Part shown: piece by piece, positions 41,605-48,691 of the stretch
Layout: each line of letters begins with the position of its first letter
Numbering within the stretch: position 1 is the stretch's first letter
Assembly: GCF_900177735.1 (NCBI RefSeq)
Contig: NZ_FXBB01000019.1
Span: forward strand, 1 to 50,843
From: Dethiosulfovibrio salsuginis
GTDB taxonomy: Bacteria > Synergistota > Synergistia > Synergistales > Dethiosulfovibrionaceae
DNA length: 50,843 nucleotides
Reading direction: 5' to 3'
Made by a program: the position numbers and the translations under genes
Notes under the pieces: generated by a model
Database searches by the model: none
What the model was told of the DNA's origin: nothing
The model's input: the letters and a program-made list of their open reading frames with translations, nothing else

Positions 41605-42524
41605 TGAATCCATCCTTCGTCCATCAGGCTTACTGCGGTGCGGTCCTCCTAGGACATCTGGACAAGCTAAAGAAGAACTCCCAGATGGTGGCTATTTCGA
41701 GCTCGGAAGTAGAGGACCTTCACAGGGCGAGAGTAGCCACCAGGCGTATAAGGTCGGTCTTGGCGGTTATGTCCGGAGTCTTTTCCACCGACGATATAAG
41801 GGGCTGGAGCAGGGACATGAGGGACTACGGCAGAGACCTCGGCCAGGCCCGAGACCTGGACGTAAGGCTCCAGTTTATATCTCAGGAGTTAAAGGATCAG
41901 GAGGGAGACAGAGGACTGGCCAGACTCCATCTGAGGCTTGCTCAGGAGAGAAGTCGTATCGAGCCCAGGATGGTCGAAAAGGCCCAGGCATGCCTCGGTT
42001 GGGATATATGGGACCAGGCAGCAAAGAAGCTGAAGCCTATAATAGGTCAGTATCGCCTTGAAGAACCTCCTTTCCCCGATAAGATAGTGTCGGGACACGT
42101 AAAAAAACTGGTTCTTAAAGTCGCTGGAAACGATCTCTTCGTTAAAAGAGGCTACGACAGAGGGGCTTGGCACGGCCTCAGGAAAGACTGCAAAAGGCTA
42201 CGGTACACCTTGGAGCTTTACGACGATCCTATGGGTGCCCCCTTTGGCCGGTGGCTTAAGGTCCTTAAGGAAATTCAGGATAAGCTGGGAGAGATTCACG
42301 ACATGGACCTGTGGATAGAGGCCCTTCCTGCGTTTACCCAAGAGGAACTGGACAGGACTGTGGCCTTTTTCGGACATGCCAGAGGATTTAACCCCGTCGC
42401 CTCGGGGGTAGAGGGACTCTGCCAAAGGCTTAGGGAAAGGCTAGATAGGGAGGTCGACCTCTTTATCCCCTACTGGGATGGATTGGTCCAGGATAAAACC
42501 TGGAGCGATCTGATAAATCGTTGA
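41604..42524 (+). CDS. CHAD domain protein (polyphosphate-binding)
   Basis: About 306 residues, ATG 41604 after GGAGGATAG, overlapping the ppk stop by 1 nt. The conserved all-helical CHAD motifs are DLHRARVATRRIRSVLAVM near residue 36, RDYGRDLGQARDLDVRLQFI near 74, WHGLRKDCKRLRYTLELYDD near 190 and LKEIQDKLGEIHDMDLWIEAL near 220. These His, Arg and Lys faces bind polyphosphate. CHAD proteins localise to polyphosphate granules. Position between ppk and ppx strongly supports that role here. Confidence 0.9.
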   Translation: MNPSFVHQAYCGAVLLGHLDKLKKNSQMVAISSSEVEDLHRARVATRRIRSVLAVMSGVFSTDDIRGWSRDMRDYGRDLGQARDLDVRLQFISQELKDQEGDRGLARLHLRLAQERSRIEPRMVEKAQACLGWDIWDQAAKKLKPIIGQYRLEEPPFPDKIVSGHVKKLVLKVAGNDLFVKRGYDRGAWHGLRKDCKRLRYTLELYDDPMGAPFGRWLKVLKEIQDKLGEIHDMDLWIEALPAFTQEELDRTVAFFGHARGFNPVASGVEGLCQRLRERLDREVDLFIPYWDGLVQDKTWSDLINR

Positions 42525-42541
42525 TATAAGGGGGATTTGCG

Positions 42542-44095
42542 GTGGAGCAGGATAGAAGGGTGGCCTTTATAGACCTAGGGACCAACTCAGCCAGGATGAT
42601 GGCCGTATCGGTCAAAGAAAACGGAGCCTACTCGCTGCTCTCGGATCAGAAAGTAGCTGTCAGGCTTGGGGAAGGGGGATTCTCCTCCAACAAGCTAACA
42701 CCGGAGGCCATGGACAGGGCCCTGCTGGTCCTAAGCCGCTTCGCCAAGTCCGCTAAGTCTTTAGGGGCGACGGAGATAACCGCTCTCGCCACCTCCGCCA
42801 CCAGAGATGCCGCAAACTCGGAGGAGTTTATAGATCGGGTTAAGGGGGAGACTGGCCTTGACCTCAAGGTCATATCGGGACTGGAGGAAGCCCGACTGAT
42901 ATACCTAGGGGTATCCAGAGGACATTACCTTAGAGGCAAAAACGGCCTCTTTATAGACATAGGAGGAGGAAGCACCGAGCTGATCCTCGGTCACGAAGGG
43001 GATTTTTCCTTTCTAGACTCCCTTCAGGTAGGGACCATAAGGGTCTATAACCGCTTCTTCGAGCCGGGGTATATGGGCCCGGTGGACGAAAGCACCTTTG
43101 AGGACATGAAACGTCACGTCCTTAGCAGAGCCATTCGCTCCCTTAAAAAGCTCCGTTCCGCCCAGTTCGACCGGGTGCTGGCCTCCTCAGGGACCGCCCG
43201 CCACCTTCAGGAGCTGGCGGTTCGATCCTTCCCGGAGCTGGCTGAGCCCCCCACCGACGGACCGACCCTGACCCTTCGGGGGCTAAAAAAGGTCTCCCGG
43301 ATGCTCTGTCCCCTCCCCGCCGCCGAGAGGGAGAAGCTGAAAGGGGTCTCCCCTAGGAGAAAGGATATAATAGTATCCGGTGCGGCTATACTGGAGACTA
43401 TCATGGAAGAACTGGCCATCGAAAGGCTGACCGTAGCGGACAGAAGCCTCAGAAACGGCATGCTTGAGGACTACCTGGTCAGAAATGGCCTGGTGGAAGG
43501 GCTTTCGGTCAGAGAGGAAAGCGTCCTCAGACTGGGAAGATCCTGTGGCTTCGACGAATCCCACGGAAGGCACATAGCGGCCCTTACGCTGTCTCTGTTC
43601 GATAGTTCCCTGTCCCTTGGGCTTCACGAGTTTAACCCCATAGACAGAGAGCTTCTTTACTACGGGGCGCTCCTTCACGATATCGGCATGTTCCTGTCCC
43701 TGAAGGACCACCACGCCCACGGCAGCTATATAGTCAGGCACTCGCAGCTTCTGGGCTTCACCGACAGGGAGATGGACGTCCTATCCGCCCTGGTCCACTA
43801 CCACCGGGGAAAGAGACCTAAGGCCCGGGATGCCGTATTGGCCTCCATGGACGAAGGGGCCTCGAACATGGTCCAACGATGCTCCATGTTCCTCAGAATG
43901 GCGGAGAGCATGGACAGGAGTCACAGGGAGATAATCTCCCGTTGTCGCTTCGAGAAAAGGGAAAAGAGGGTCTACCTGGTCCTAACGGTGAAAGAGCCCT
44001 CGGAGTGGGACCTGGAGAGATGGGCCCTTGAAACCGACCTGGAGGACTTCAAAAAGGTATTTCGCATATCACTTAAGTTGGAGGGGTCTGAATGA
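42542..44095 (+). CDS. ppx: Exopolyphosphatase, Ppx/GppA family with HD-type C terminus
   Basis: A 517-residue protein from GTG 42542 after AAGGGGG. The actin-like ATPase fold shows AFIDLGTNSARMMAVSV, ATSATRDAANSEEFI, GLFIDIGGGSTELILG and LASSGTARHLQELA. The C-terminal HD-like domain has ELLYYGALLHDIGMFLSLKDHHAHGSYIVRHS. Full-length Ppx of this type releases phosphate from polyphosphate chain ends and may also hydrolyse pppGpp. It is the third gene of the ppk operon. Its stop overlaps the next start (ATGA). Confidence 0.92.
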   Translation: MEQDRRVAFIDLGTNSARMMAVSVKENGAYSLLSDQKVAVRLGEGGFSSNKLTPEAMDRALLVLSRFAKSAKSLGATEITALATSATRDAANSEEFIDRVKGETGLDLKVISGLEEARLIYLGVSRGHYLRGKNGLFIDIGGGSTELILGHEGDFSFLDSLQVGTIRVYNRFFEPGYMGPVDESTFEDMKRHVLSRAIRSLKKLRSAQFDRVLASSGTARHLQELAVRSFPELAEPPTDGPTLTLRGLKKVSRMLCPLPAAEREKLKGVSPRRKDIIVSGAAILETIMEELAIERLTVADRSLRNGMLEDYLVRNGLVEGLSVREESVLRLGRSCGFDESHGRHIAALTLSLFDSSLSLGLHEFNPIDRELLYYGALLHDIGMFLSLKDHHAHGSYIVRHSQLLGFTDREMDVLSALVHYHRGKRPKARDAVLASMDEGASNMVQRCSMFLRMAESMDRSHREIISRCRFEKREKRVYLVLTVKEPSEWDLERWALETDLEDFKKVFRISLKLEGSE

Positions 44096-45393
44096 CTTCG
44101 TCGGTTTCCGACATAAAAAGGCTTTTTATCGGCCAGATCGAGCTGGAAGGCCGAAGGGCCATGGGCTATATCCTGTCCTGTGGTGACGTTATTGAGGCGG
44201 TGGGCCATGGGACGCCTCCTACGGTCGAGTGCGTGGAGGTTGAGACCTTTCCCGAACCTATGACCATAAAACAGGGAGACTTTAACGCCCACTCCCATCC
44301 CGAACAGTCGATCTACACCGACTTGGTGGATAGGTCCTGGGACCTGGGAACCTGGTGTCGCAACACCATATATCGCTACAGTCCCTTTATCACCCCTAAG
44401 CAGGTCAGGCTGGCCTGTCGAAGGGCCTTCGGCAGGATAGCCCTGCTTGGTGCTTCATCGGTGATGGTGTCTTTCTACCTCCACGGAGGGAAGGGCAACG
44501 TCAACGATCGAGAGGTAATAGCCGCCGCCAAGGACGTGGGCATAAGGCTCATCTTCGGAAGGATGACCTACGACATGGTCTCCCCTCAGGCCTACGAGGG
44601 AAAGAAAAAAGCCCAGGAGAGCTACTACGAATCCCCCGACCAGGGAGAGGCCTACCTGAGGGAGCTTATGGCCGACGAGGGACCGACGGTCATGGTGGCT
44701 CCCGCCGTCCACAGCATGCACGCGTCCACCGCTCAGGCGATAGAGAGGGCCATAAACCTGGGATACGACCTCAAACGTCCGGTGCAGTTTCACCTCTCCG
44801 AGGACCAGGGGGATGTAGATATATCCCTCAAGGAACATGGCGTCAGGCCGGTGGTCTTCCTGAAATCCATGGTCGACTCCTGTAGGATTCCCGGTTTGGG
44901 TCGTCTGGTCTTCTCCGACTGCTGCTGGTTGGACGACCAGGAGAGATCCATAATGGCCGACTGCTCTATACCGGTGGTCTTGAACCCCAGGATGAACCAC
45001 AGGGTCGGGGTGGGAGAGTCGGACCTGCCCTCGCTCCTCAGCTCTGGGATATCGGTGTTCCTGGGGACCGACGGTGAGGCCAGCAACGACGACCTCTCGG
45101 TTCAGGGAGAAAGGGAGTTCCTTAAGGGACGGTACAGCGGTGTGCTATCCTCCTCGAAGATAGAGGCCCTGGGCAGACAGCCCTTCCAGTTCCTGGACGG
45201 GGAGATAGGCCCCCTGGCACCGGGCCGACTTTGCGACTTCGTGGTCGAATCCGACGGCAGAACCGTCCATCTCTTCGTAGGGGCCGAGCCTGTGGTGAGG
45301 GACGGAACCCTGGTAAACCTCGACATGGAGGGGGATATAGAGGCTCCCTTGGCGGAGGAGATAGAGGCCATGAAAAAAACGGTGGAAATATAG
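44092..45393 (+). CDS. Amidohydrolase superfamily protein (deaminase-like)
   Basis: A 433-residue protein overlapping ppx by 4 bp. A beta-sandwich N terminus is followed by the metal site QGDFNAHSHPEQSIY (HxH). Further features are the mid-barrel HSMHAS and QFHLSEDQGD, then FLGTDGEASNDDLSV with the metal Asp, and a C-terminal GPLAPGRLCDFVV typical of cytosine/guanine/chlorohydrolase-type members. The substrate is unknown. Tight coupling to ppk-CHAD-ppx is unusual and may reflect nucleotide or purine salvage tied to phosphate stress. Confidence 0.75.
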   Translation: MTSSVSDIKRLFIGQIELEGRRAMGYILSCGDVIEAVGHGTPPTVECVEVETFPEPMTIKQGDFNAHSHPEQSIYTDLVDRSWDLGTWCRNTIYRYSPFITPKQVRLACRRAFGRIALLGASSVMVSFYLHGGKGNVNDREVIAAAKDVGIRLIFGRMTYDMVSPQAYEGKKKAQESYYESPDQGEAYLRELMADEGPTVMVAPAVHSMHASTAQAIERAINLGYDLKRPVQFHLSEDQGDVDISLKEHGVRPVVFLKSMVDSCRIPGLGRLVFSDCCWLDDQERSIMADCSIPVVLNPRMNHRVGVGESDLPSLLSSGISVFLGTDGEASNDDLSVQGEREFLKGRYSGVLSSSKIEALGRQPFQFLDGEIGPLAPGRLCDFVVESDGRTVHLFVGAEPVVRDGTLVNLDMEGDIEAPLAEEIEAMKKTVEI

Positions 45394-45431
45394 GCCGATC
45401 TGGCTTATAATATCTCCCGCATGTCGGTGAT

Positions 45432-45505
45432 TGCCCCGTGGTGCAATGGCAGCACAACGGATTTTGGTTCCGTTGATCTTGGTTCGAATCCAGGCGGGGC
45501 AGCCA
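45432..45505 (+). tRNA. tRNA-Gln (anticodon TTG)
   Basis: Acceptor TGCCCCG/CGGGGCA, discriminator G, encoded CCA, anticodon loop TTTTGGT (TTG). It marks the left edge of a decayed mobile region (45540-49480). Confidence 0.96.
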
Positions 45506-45546
45506 ACACCAAATTTCATCAGTAATCATAGAACGTCATAGAGACT

Positions 45547-45577
45547 CAAAAGCCCGCTAAACAGCGGGCTTTTTTGC
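45547..45577. terminator. Terminator after tRNA-Gln (bidirectional)
   Basis: AAAAGCCCGCT, loop AAAC, AGCGGGCTTTTTT. It also overlaps the 3' end of the minus-strand transposase fragment. Confidence 0.85.
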
Positions 45578-45910
45578 TATACGCTCGTATAGAGTGGATA
45601 CGCCGTATTCGCTCAGACTATCCAGCAGCCTGCCTATGATATCGTCGTTTAGATGATGGGGCTCGATCCCTGAGCCTATGAGGCGCTCGGTGGGAAGATT
45701 CTCGAAAAACTCGTGGAATAGGTAGAGCCGACGCTCCACAAAGCCAAGACCGTTTAGAATAACCGCCTTGGCCGCCTGACCGGAAGAGACCTTGTGGGAG
45801 CGAGTCTTGCTTAGGTGACGATCCAAAAACTCCACCAAGCCAAGCTTATCGACAAAACCCGCTACTATTCCGTAATGGGCCAAACTGAGCGTCTCGGTGC
45901 ATTCCATCAT
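45557..45910 (-). pseudogene. IS1634-type (DUF4277) transposase, N-terminal fragment
   Basis: 117 residues of a transposase that is normally several times longer. It starts MMECTETLSLAHYGIVAG and carries the DUF4277 motifs VSSGQAAKAVILNGLGFVERRLYLFHEFFENLPTERLIG and LNDDIIGRLLDSLSEYGV. It then stops inside the tRNA-Gln terminator, so the catalytic DDE part is gone. GGAGAG lies just upstream of its start. That start region belongs to a 150-bp sequence duplicated at 48536-48691. It is an inactive remnant of an insertion sequence. Confidence 0.8.
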
Positions 45911-46043
45911 CTTTAAACTCTCCTCTTCTGCTGTTTTATGGCCGACACCTACAAAAATACAACAGAATCCAGTTTTTTCATAGCAGGGAGATCGGGCGGA
46001 AGCACTTAAATCATAAAATCATCGCGTTTAATGCGGAAAGTCG
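45891..46043. repeat. 150-bp duplicated scar, copy 1
   Basis: About 90% identical to 48536-48691 from GTCTCGGTG to GCGGAAAGTCGG. On the minus strand it contains the last codons of a ribbon-helix-helix antitoxin (PTFRI...DDFMI stop), then an AT-rich spacer, then a ribosome-binding site and the beginning of the DUF4277 transposase. It is a remnant of the locus whose fuller version is at 48653-48910. Confidence 0.8.
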
Positions 46044-46060
46044 GCTTGACTCCCTAAAAA

Positions 46061-46094
46061 GAAAAATGGCCCGGAGAAATTATCTCACCGGGCC
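46061..46094 (-). terminator. Terminator of the RelBE-like operon
   Basis: On the minus strand GGCCCGG and GAGA pair with TCTC and CCGGGCC, followed by ATTTTTC. Confidence 0.8.
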
Positions 46095-46097
46095 TCT

Positions 46098-46376
46098 CTA
46101 TCCTTTTTTGTACACGTCTCCTCTGTGGCCTATACGTACCACCAGAATGGTGACTTTCTTGTCTTCGATCGAGCATATCAGGCGGTAATCTCCGACTCTA
46201 TAACGCCAAAAGGCTCCAAGAGGCCCCTTAAGAGACTTGCCTAAAGACCTGGGATTGTCTTGTCCGGCTATACGTTTCTCCATATAGTCCATGATTCGCT
46301 TAGCTTCTTGCTTGCCTATGTGCTTTAGGTCCTTTACTGCCGCAACGTCGTACTCAATCGTCCAGGCCAAGTTCAC
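46098..46376 (-). CDS. RelE/ParE-family toxin
   Basis: 92 residues starting at GTG 46376, overlapping the antitoxin gene by 23 bp. RelE-like elements are WTIEYDVAAVKDLKHIGKQEAKRIMDYM, then PRSLGKSLKGPLGAFWRYRVGDYRLICSI and VTILVVRIGHRGDVY. The RxxxGDYRL...RIGHR pattern is typical of ribosome-dependent mRNA interferases of the RelE group. It is paired with a ribbon-helix-helix antitoxin and followed by its own terminator, so it seems intact. Confidence 0.9.
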   Translation of the reverse strand: MNLAWTIEYDVAAVKDLKHIGKQEAKRIMDYMEKRIAGQDNPRSLGKSLKGPLGAFWRYRVGDYRLICSIEDKKVTILVVRIGHRGDVYKKG

Positions 46377-46587
46377 GCCTCACTTCTTCTGAGCTTAACG
46401 GCTTAGCCCCTTTTTTTCTGCTTAAGGCCATAGCTTCAGCAGCGAGGTAATAATCCTCCATGTCGTCGATATTATCCTCTATTAATTTTCGGACATAGAA
46501 GGCTTTGGTTCTCCCTGTAGCCTTGGAGAGGCGGTCCAGTCTCCCTCCTGTCTCTTCGTCGAGACGGATGGATAACGGTGTAGGCAT
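46354..46587 (-). CDS. Ribbon-helix-helix antitoxin of the RelE-like toxin
   Basis: 77 residues. The N-terminal RHH DNA-binding domain is PTPLSIRLDEETGGRLDRLSKATGRTKAFYVRKLIEDNIDD. The acidic C-terminal segment (SEEVRRELGLDD) would wrap the toxin. The ATG follows AAAGGGGG. A likely operator, GTAG repeated at 9-bp intervals, lies at 46608-46629. The N-terminal half resembles the orphan antitoxin at 48653-48910, so the two loci are related. Confidence 0.9.
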   Translation of the reverse strand: MPTPLSIRLDEETGGRLDRLSKATGRTKAFYVRKLIEDNIDDMEDYYLAAEAMALSRKKGAKPLSSEEVRRELGLDD

Positions 46588-46607
46588 GAAAGCAACCCCC
46601 TTTTCTT

Positions 46608-46629
46608 GTAGTCTATGTAGTTATCGTAG
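46608..46629. promoter_or_regulatory. Possible antitoxin operator
   Basis: GTAG occurs at 46608, 46617 and 46626, an exact 9-bp period, just upstream of the antitoxin SD. RHH repressors often bind such short spaced repeats. On the minus strand TTGACC and TACGAT about 16 bp apart could be the promoter. Confidence 0.35.
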
Positions 46630-46639
46630 CACAGAGTCA

Positions 46640-47327
46640 AAAAAGGTCAAGCGAGATCCCCTGTCCCTCTGGGCGGTCACTTCACAATTCCGTGAAGCGA
46701 GAGTTCCTTCTGTGGCTACACGGTCCAGGTCGATCATGTGGCCTGGAGGACTCCCGGGCGACTCCCAGATGGAGGCACGATTCGGTGCAGTCGCAGCCCC
46801 TAAAATCCCTTCCCTGTGACCACAGGAAGAACAGGGCAATATCCACCTCAAATCAGAGGTATCAGTATGCCTCTTGCGAAAAGTAGGCCACTTAGGAGCG
46901 ATTCTGAGGGGTGTTATTGTTCATGGCTATGCGACCAAAAGGGGCAACTCCTTGCGGCGGTTGGCGTGGAGCGACTAAGGCCCCTGAACATCGTCCAGGC
47001 CGCAAGGTGGAGGGTGATTACTAAGTTTTACTAAATCCTGCGTGGACCATCCTGTGGAGTAAGCAGGGTAGTATCTCCTGCGTGGACCTGACCGGCTGAG
47101 GTGCTACATCCGATGTGACCCCATGAGGAAGACTTTTCGCCAAAACCGGCGAACCAATAAGGCTATCCCCCAGAATCGGGAAAAATTACCGCTTAACCTT
47201 TGGCCTGTGCCTGGAGGACTCGGCGAGAGTGCCGACCCCCTCTGGAGGTTTTTCCGGAAATCCCAGATAGTTCCCCTGTGGTCAAAGAGAAAGCTCCTCC
47301 CCGGAGATCGAGGAAGGGCCTGTGGTG
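46640..47327. other. Non-coding, decayed DNA in the island
   Basis: About 690 bp with no ORF I can support. Short duplicated phrases are present: CCTGGAGGACTC near 46742 and 47210, and TCCTGCGTGGACC near 47037 and 47079. These suggest remnants of repeated or rearranged sequence. A minus-strand ORF at 46621-46851 lacks a ribosome-binding site and any recognisable domain. Nothing else is seen. Confidence 0.5.
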
Positions 47328-47507
47328 TTATCGCTTGTCCTTTTGGATACTGCGCTTAGCCCTCTCCCTTGTGGGCGGTATTAGAGCATCCACAGGAGAA
47401 CTGGGCCGCTGTTGGTCCCTTAGGTCGTCTATGCCCAGGTGGGTATAGCGCATGGTCATTTGTGGCCCTGTATGGCCCATGAGTTTCTGTAGGACCAAGG
47501 TATTCAT
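47328..47507 (-). pseudogene. Tyrosine recombinase (phage-type integrase), C-terminal remnant
   Basis: On the minus strand, 59 codons starting MNTLVLQKLMGHTGPQ and continuing MTMRYTHLGIDDLRDQ to a TAA. This is the C-terminal end of a tyrosine integrase: the LGH-type box with its His and the catalytic Tyr in MRYTHL are present. Upstream codons reading about LHHLPLRAG resemble a damaged HxLRHTFAT-LLRAG motif, and the rest of the gene is missing. It shows that an integrative element once occupied this tRNA-Gln-proximal region. Confidence 0.75.
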
Positions 47508-47571
47508 CCCGGCCCGGAGCGGGAGATGATGCAGTGGTGGGCGGACTGGCTGGATGGGACCTCGATATAAC

Positions 47572-47600
47572 TTGACAAATGGGCTAGGAGGTTCTATCTT
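47572..47600 (+). promoter_or_regulatory. Promoter of the repeat RNA
   Basis: TTGACA (47572-47577), exactly 17-bp spacer, TATCTT (47595-47600). No ORF with a ribosome-binding site begins within the next 150 bp, so it should drive a non-coding transcript. Confidence 0.75.
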
Positions 47601-47604
47601 ATAG

Positions 47605-47795
47605 GTGAGCTAGTGCTCGGTGTGGCTGACACCTAAATCCGAAATGTCTGCGGGACGAATGTGCCTGAGGTCGCTGGGCGACGATAAAACCCATGAGATT
47701 TGCGAGACGAATGTGCTTGAGGCTGGCGGACAGCGATAATAATCAGCCATTGAAGTTAGAGGGTGTAGAGGATATTCTTCCTCTACACCCTTTTT
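47605..47795 (+). ncRNA. Candidate repeat RNA: three ~50-nt hairpin units, type III antitoxin-like
   Basis: From the predicted start near 47607 to the terminator at 47760-47795 there are three imperfect units marked by GTGC at 47613, 47661 and 47713 (periods 48 and 52). Units 2 and 3 share GACGAATGTGC(C/T)TGAGG and a GATAA(A/T) tail; unit 1 is more diverged. Each unit places a different hairpin after GTGC: GGTGT/ACACC (47619-47633), GTCGC/GCGAC (47670-47682) and GCTG/CAGC (47722-47734). Stem bases differ while pairing is kept, which points to selected RNA structure. The order promoter, repeats, terminator, toxin-sized ORF is that of type III antitoxin RNAs. Confidence 0.55.
47760..47795 (+). 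terminator. Terminator between the repeat RNA and the nuclease-like gene
   Basis: AGGGTGTAGAGG, loop ATATTCTT, CCTCTACACCCT (perfect 12-bp stem), then T residues ending at 47795. The downstream ORF begins 20 bp later, so some read-through would set its level. Confidence 0.93.
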
Positions 47796-47815
47796 CATGG
47801 AGAGTGATTCTGAGG

Positions 47816-48418
47816 ATGATGAGAAAAGACAAAATTTTATCAATGATCTTCTCTATGGCCCAAGACTATAGCCTGTATTTTGAGAACAAAAATATGTTGT
47901 TCGTATATAGTGACAGCAATGGCCTTCAGAATATTGAGTCGTTGTTTTTAGGGCACCATTTCCGGCATCTTACCGGTATAAAGACTACGCTTCGTCCCAA
48001 TGACTTTTACAAGCGGGCTTTGGCCAAGAGACTCTCCGAAAATGATCTTGGGCAAGTTGAATCAGTTGTGGAGCTAAAACTTGAAGCCTTTCTACTTTTG
48101 AAAAATGCCCTGGAAAAGGGGTGCTCAATTAGCATAGGGAGAAAAAATCAAGGTATTGGTTATCGGATTTATTCTGATTTGCTTGTGGGAACAACAAAAG
48201 CTTGTCTGGGATTCGTTGAGGACAGTGGAAGTGATTTCTACGTCCCTAACACGCTTCTAAAGGCAGACATCCGAAAAGAAGCTCAAAAGAGCTTCCCGGT
48301 CTTATTGGTCTGCATAAAGAATAAAAAAGAACCCTTTTACAGGGTCAGTTTTTGCCGAGAGGGGTTTGATCGCTCCTGCCTTCCGGACGAAATCCTGTCT
48401 AGGGTAGAAGCCTCTTAG
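47816..48418 (+). CDS. PBECR4-like putative nuclease/toxin
   Basis: About 200 residues from ATG 47816 (or 47819), with GGAGAG at 47799-47804. An open frame reaches back to 47693 but crosses the terminator, so that start is rejected. Visible features: YSLYFENKNMLFVYSDS, FRHLTGIKTTLRPNDFYKRAL, ELKLEAFLLLKNALEKG, LGFVEDSGSDFYVPNTLLK and ADIRKEAQKSFPVLLV. From memory this HLTGI ... YVPNTLLK-DIR pattern is that of PBECR4 domains (BECR-fold phage-associated nucleases). The gene is AT-rich: two 60-bp rows counted (47821-47880, 48121-48180) are 33% GC, against 67% in a row of a core gene (35101-35160). It was therefore recently acquired. Toxicity is an inference. Confidence 0.6.
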   Translation: MMRKDKILSMIFSMAQDYSLYFENKNMLFVYSDSNGLQNIESLFLGHHFRHLTGIKTTLRPNDFYKRALAKRLSENDLGQVESVVELKLEAFLLLKNALEKGCSISIGRKNQGIGYRIYSDLLVGTTKACLGFVEDSGSDFYVPNTLLKADIRKEAQKSFPVLLVCIKNKKEPFYRVSFCREGFDRSCLPDEILSRVEAS

Positions 48419-48433
48419 GTCAGTCTTGGCCAT

Positions 48434-48457
48434 GGAATATTTTTAGGAATATTTTTA
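48434..48457. repeat. Exact tandem 12-bp repeat
   Basis: GGAATATTTTTA occurs twice in direct succession just after the nuclease-like gene. It is a short AT-rich repeat of unknown meaning. Confidence 0.7.
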
Positions 48458-48465
48458 TCACCAAA

Positions 48466-48500
48466 AACAAGGGCCGGAGCTGGATGCTCTGGCCCTTTGT
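48466..48500. terminator. Terminator after the nuclease-like gene
   Basis: AAGGGCC and GAGC pair with GCTC and GGCCCTT, ending in TTTGT. The left side begins ACAAGGG, so it may also act on the short minus-strand ORF next to it. Confidence 0.75.
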
Positions 48501-48501
48501 G

Positions 48502-48558
48502 CTATCTTGCTAACCGTCGGATGGCATCGACGATCGTCTCGGTGTTCCATCCGACCAT
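48502..48558 (-). pseudogene. 18-codon remnant reading frame (decayed transposase start)
   Basis: Reads MVGWNTETIVDAIRRLAR then stop, with AGAGGAGAG 6-7 nt before the ATG. The SD and first codons align with the start of the DUF4277 transposase fragment at 45910 (ATGGAA...CACCGAGACG shared), after which the sequences differ. It is probably the scarred beginning of a related transposase, though a short peptide could be made. Confidence 0.45.
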
Positions 48559-48691
48559 TTTAAACTCTCCTCTTCTGCTGTTTTATGGTCGACACCTACA
48601 AAAATACAACAGAATCCAGGTTTTTCATAGCAGGGAGATTGGGCGGAAGCTCTTAAATCATAAAATCATTGGGGTTAATGCGGAAAGTCGG
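48536..48691. repeat. 150-bp duplicated scar, copy 2
   Basis: Matches 45891-46043. It runs from the 18-codon remnant through the spacer into the last codons of the orphan antitoxin gene. Confidence 0.8.

Noticed and set aside
46621-46851. 76-codon minus-strand ORF upstream of the RelBE-like pair
   Set aside because: No SD, no recognisable domain, and it overlaps the antitoxin promoter region.
47605-47745. CRISPR array
   Set aside because: The three units are imperfect throughout, each has a different hairpin, and there are no constant repeats with unique spacers or cas genes.
47693-47815. N-terminal extension of the PBECR4-like ORF
   Set aside because: It would translate through the third RNA unit and a perfect intrinsic terminator; better starts with an SD lie after the terminator.
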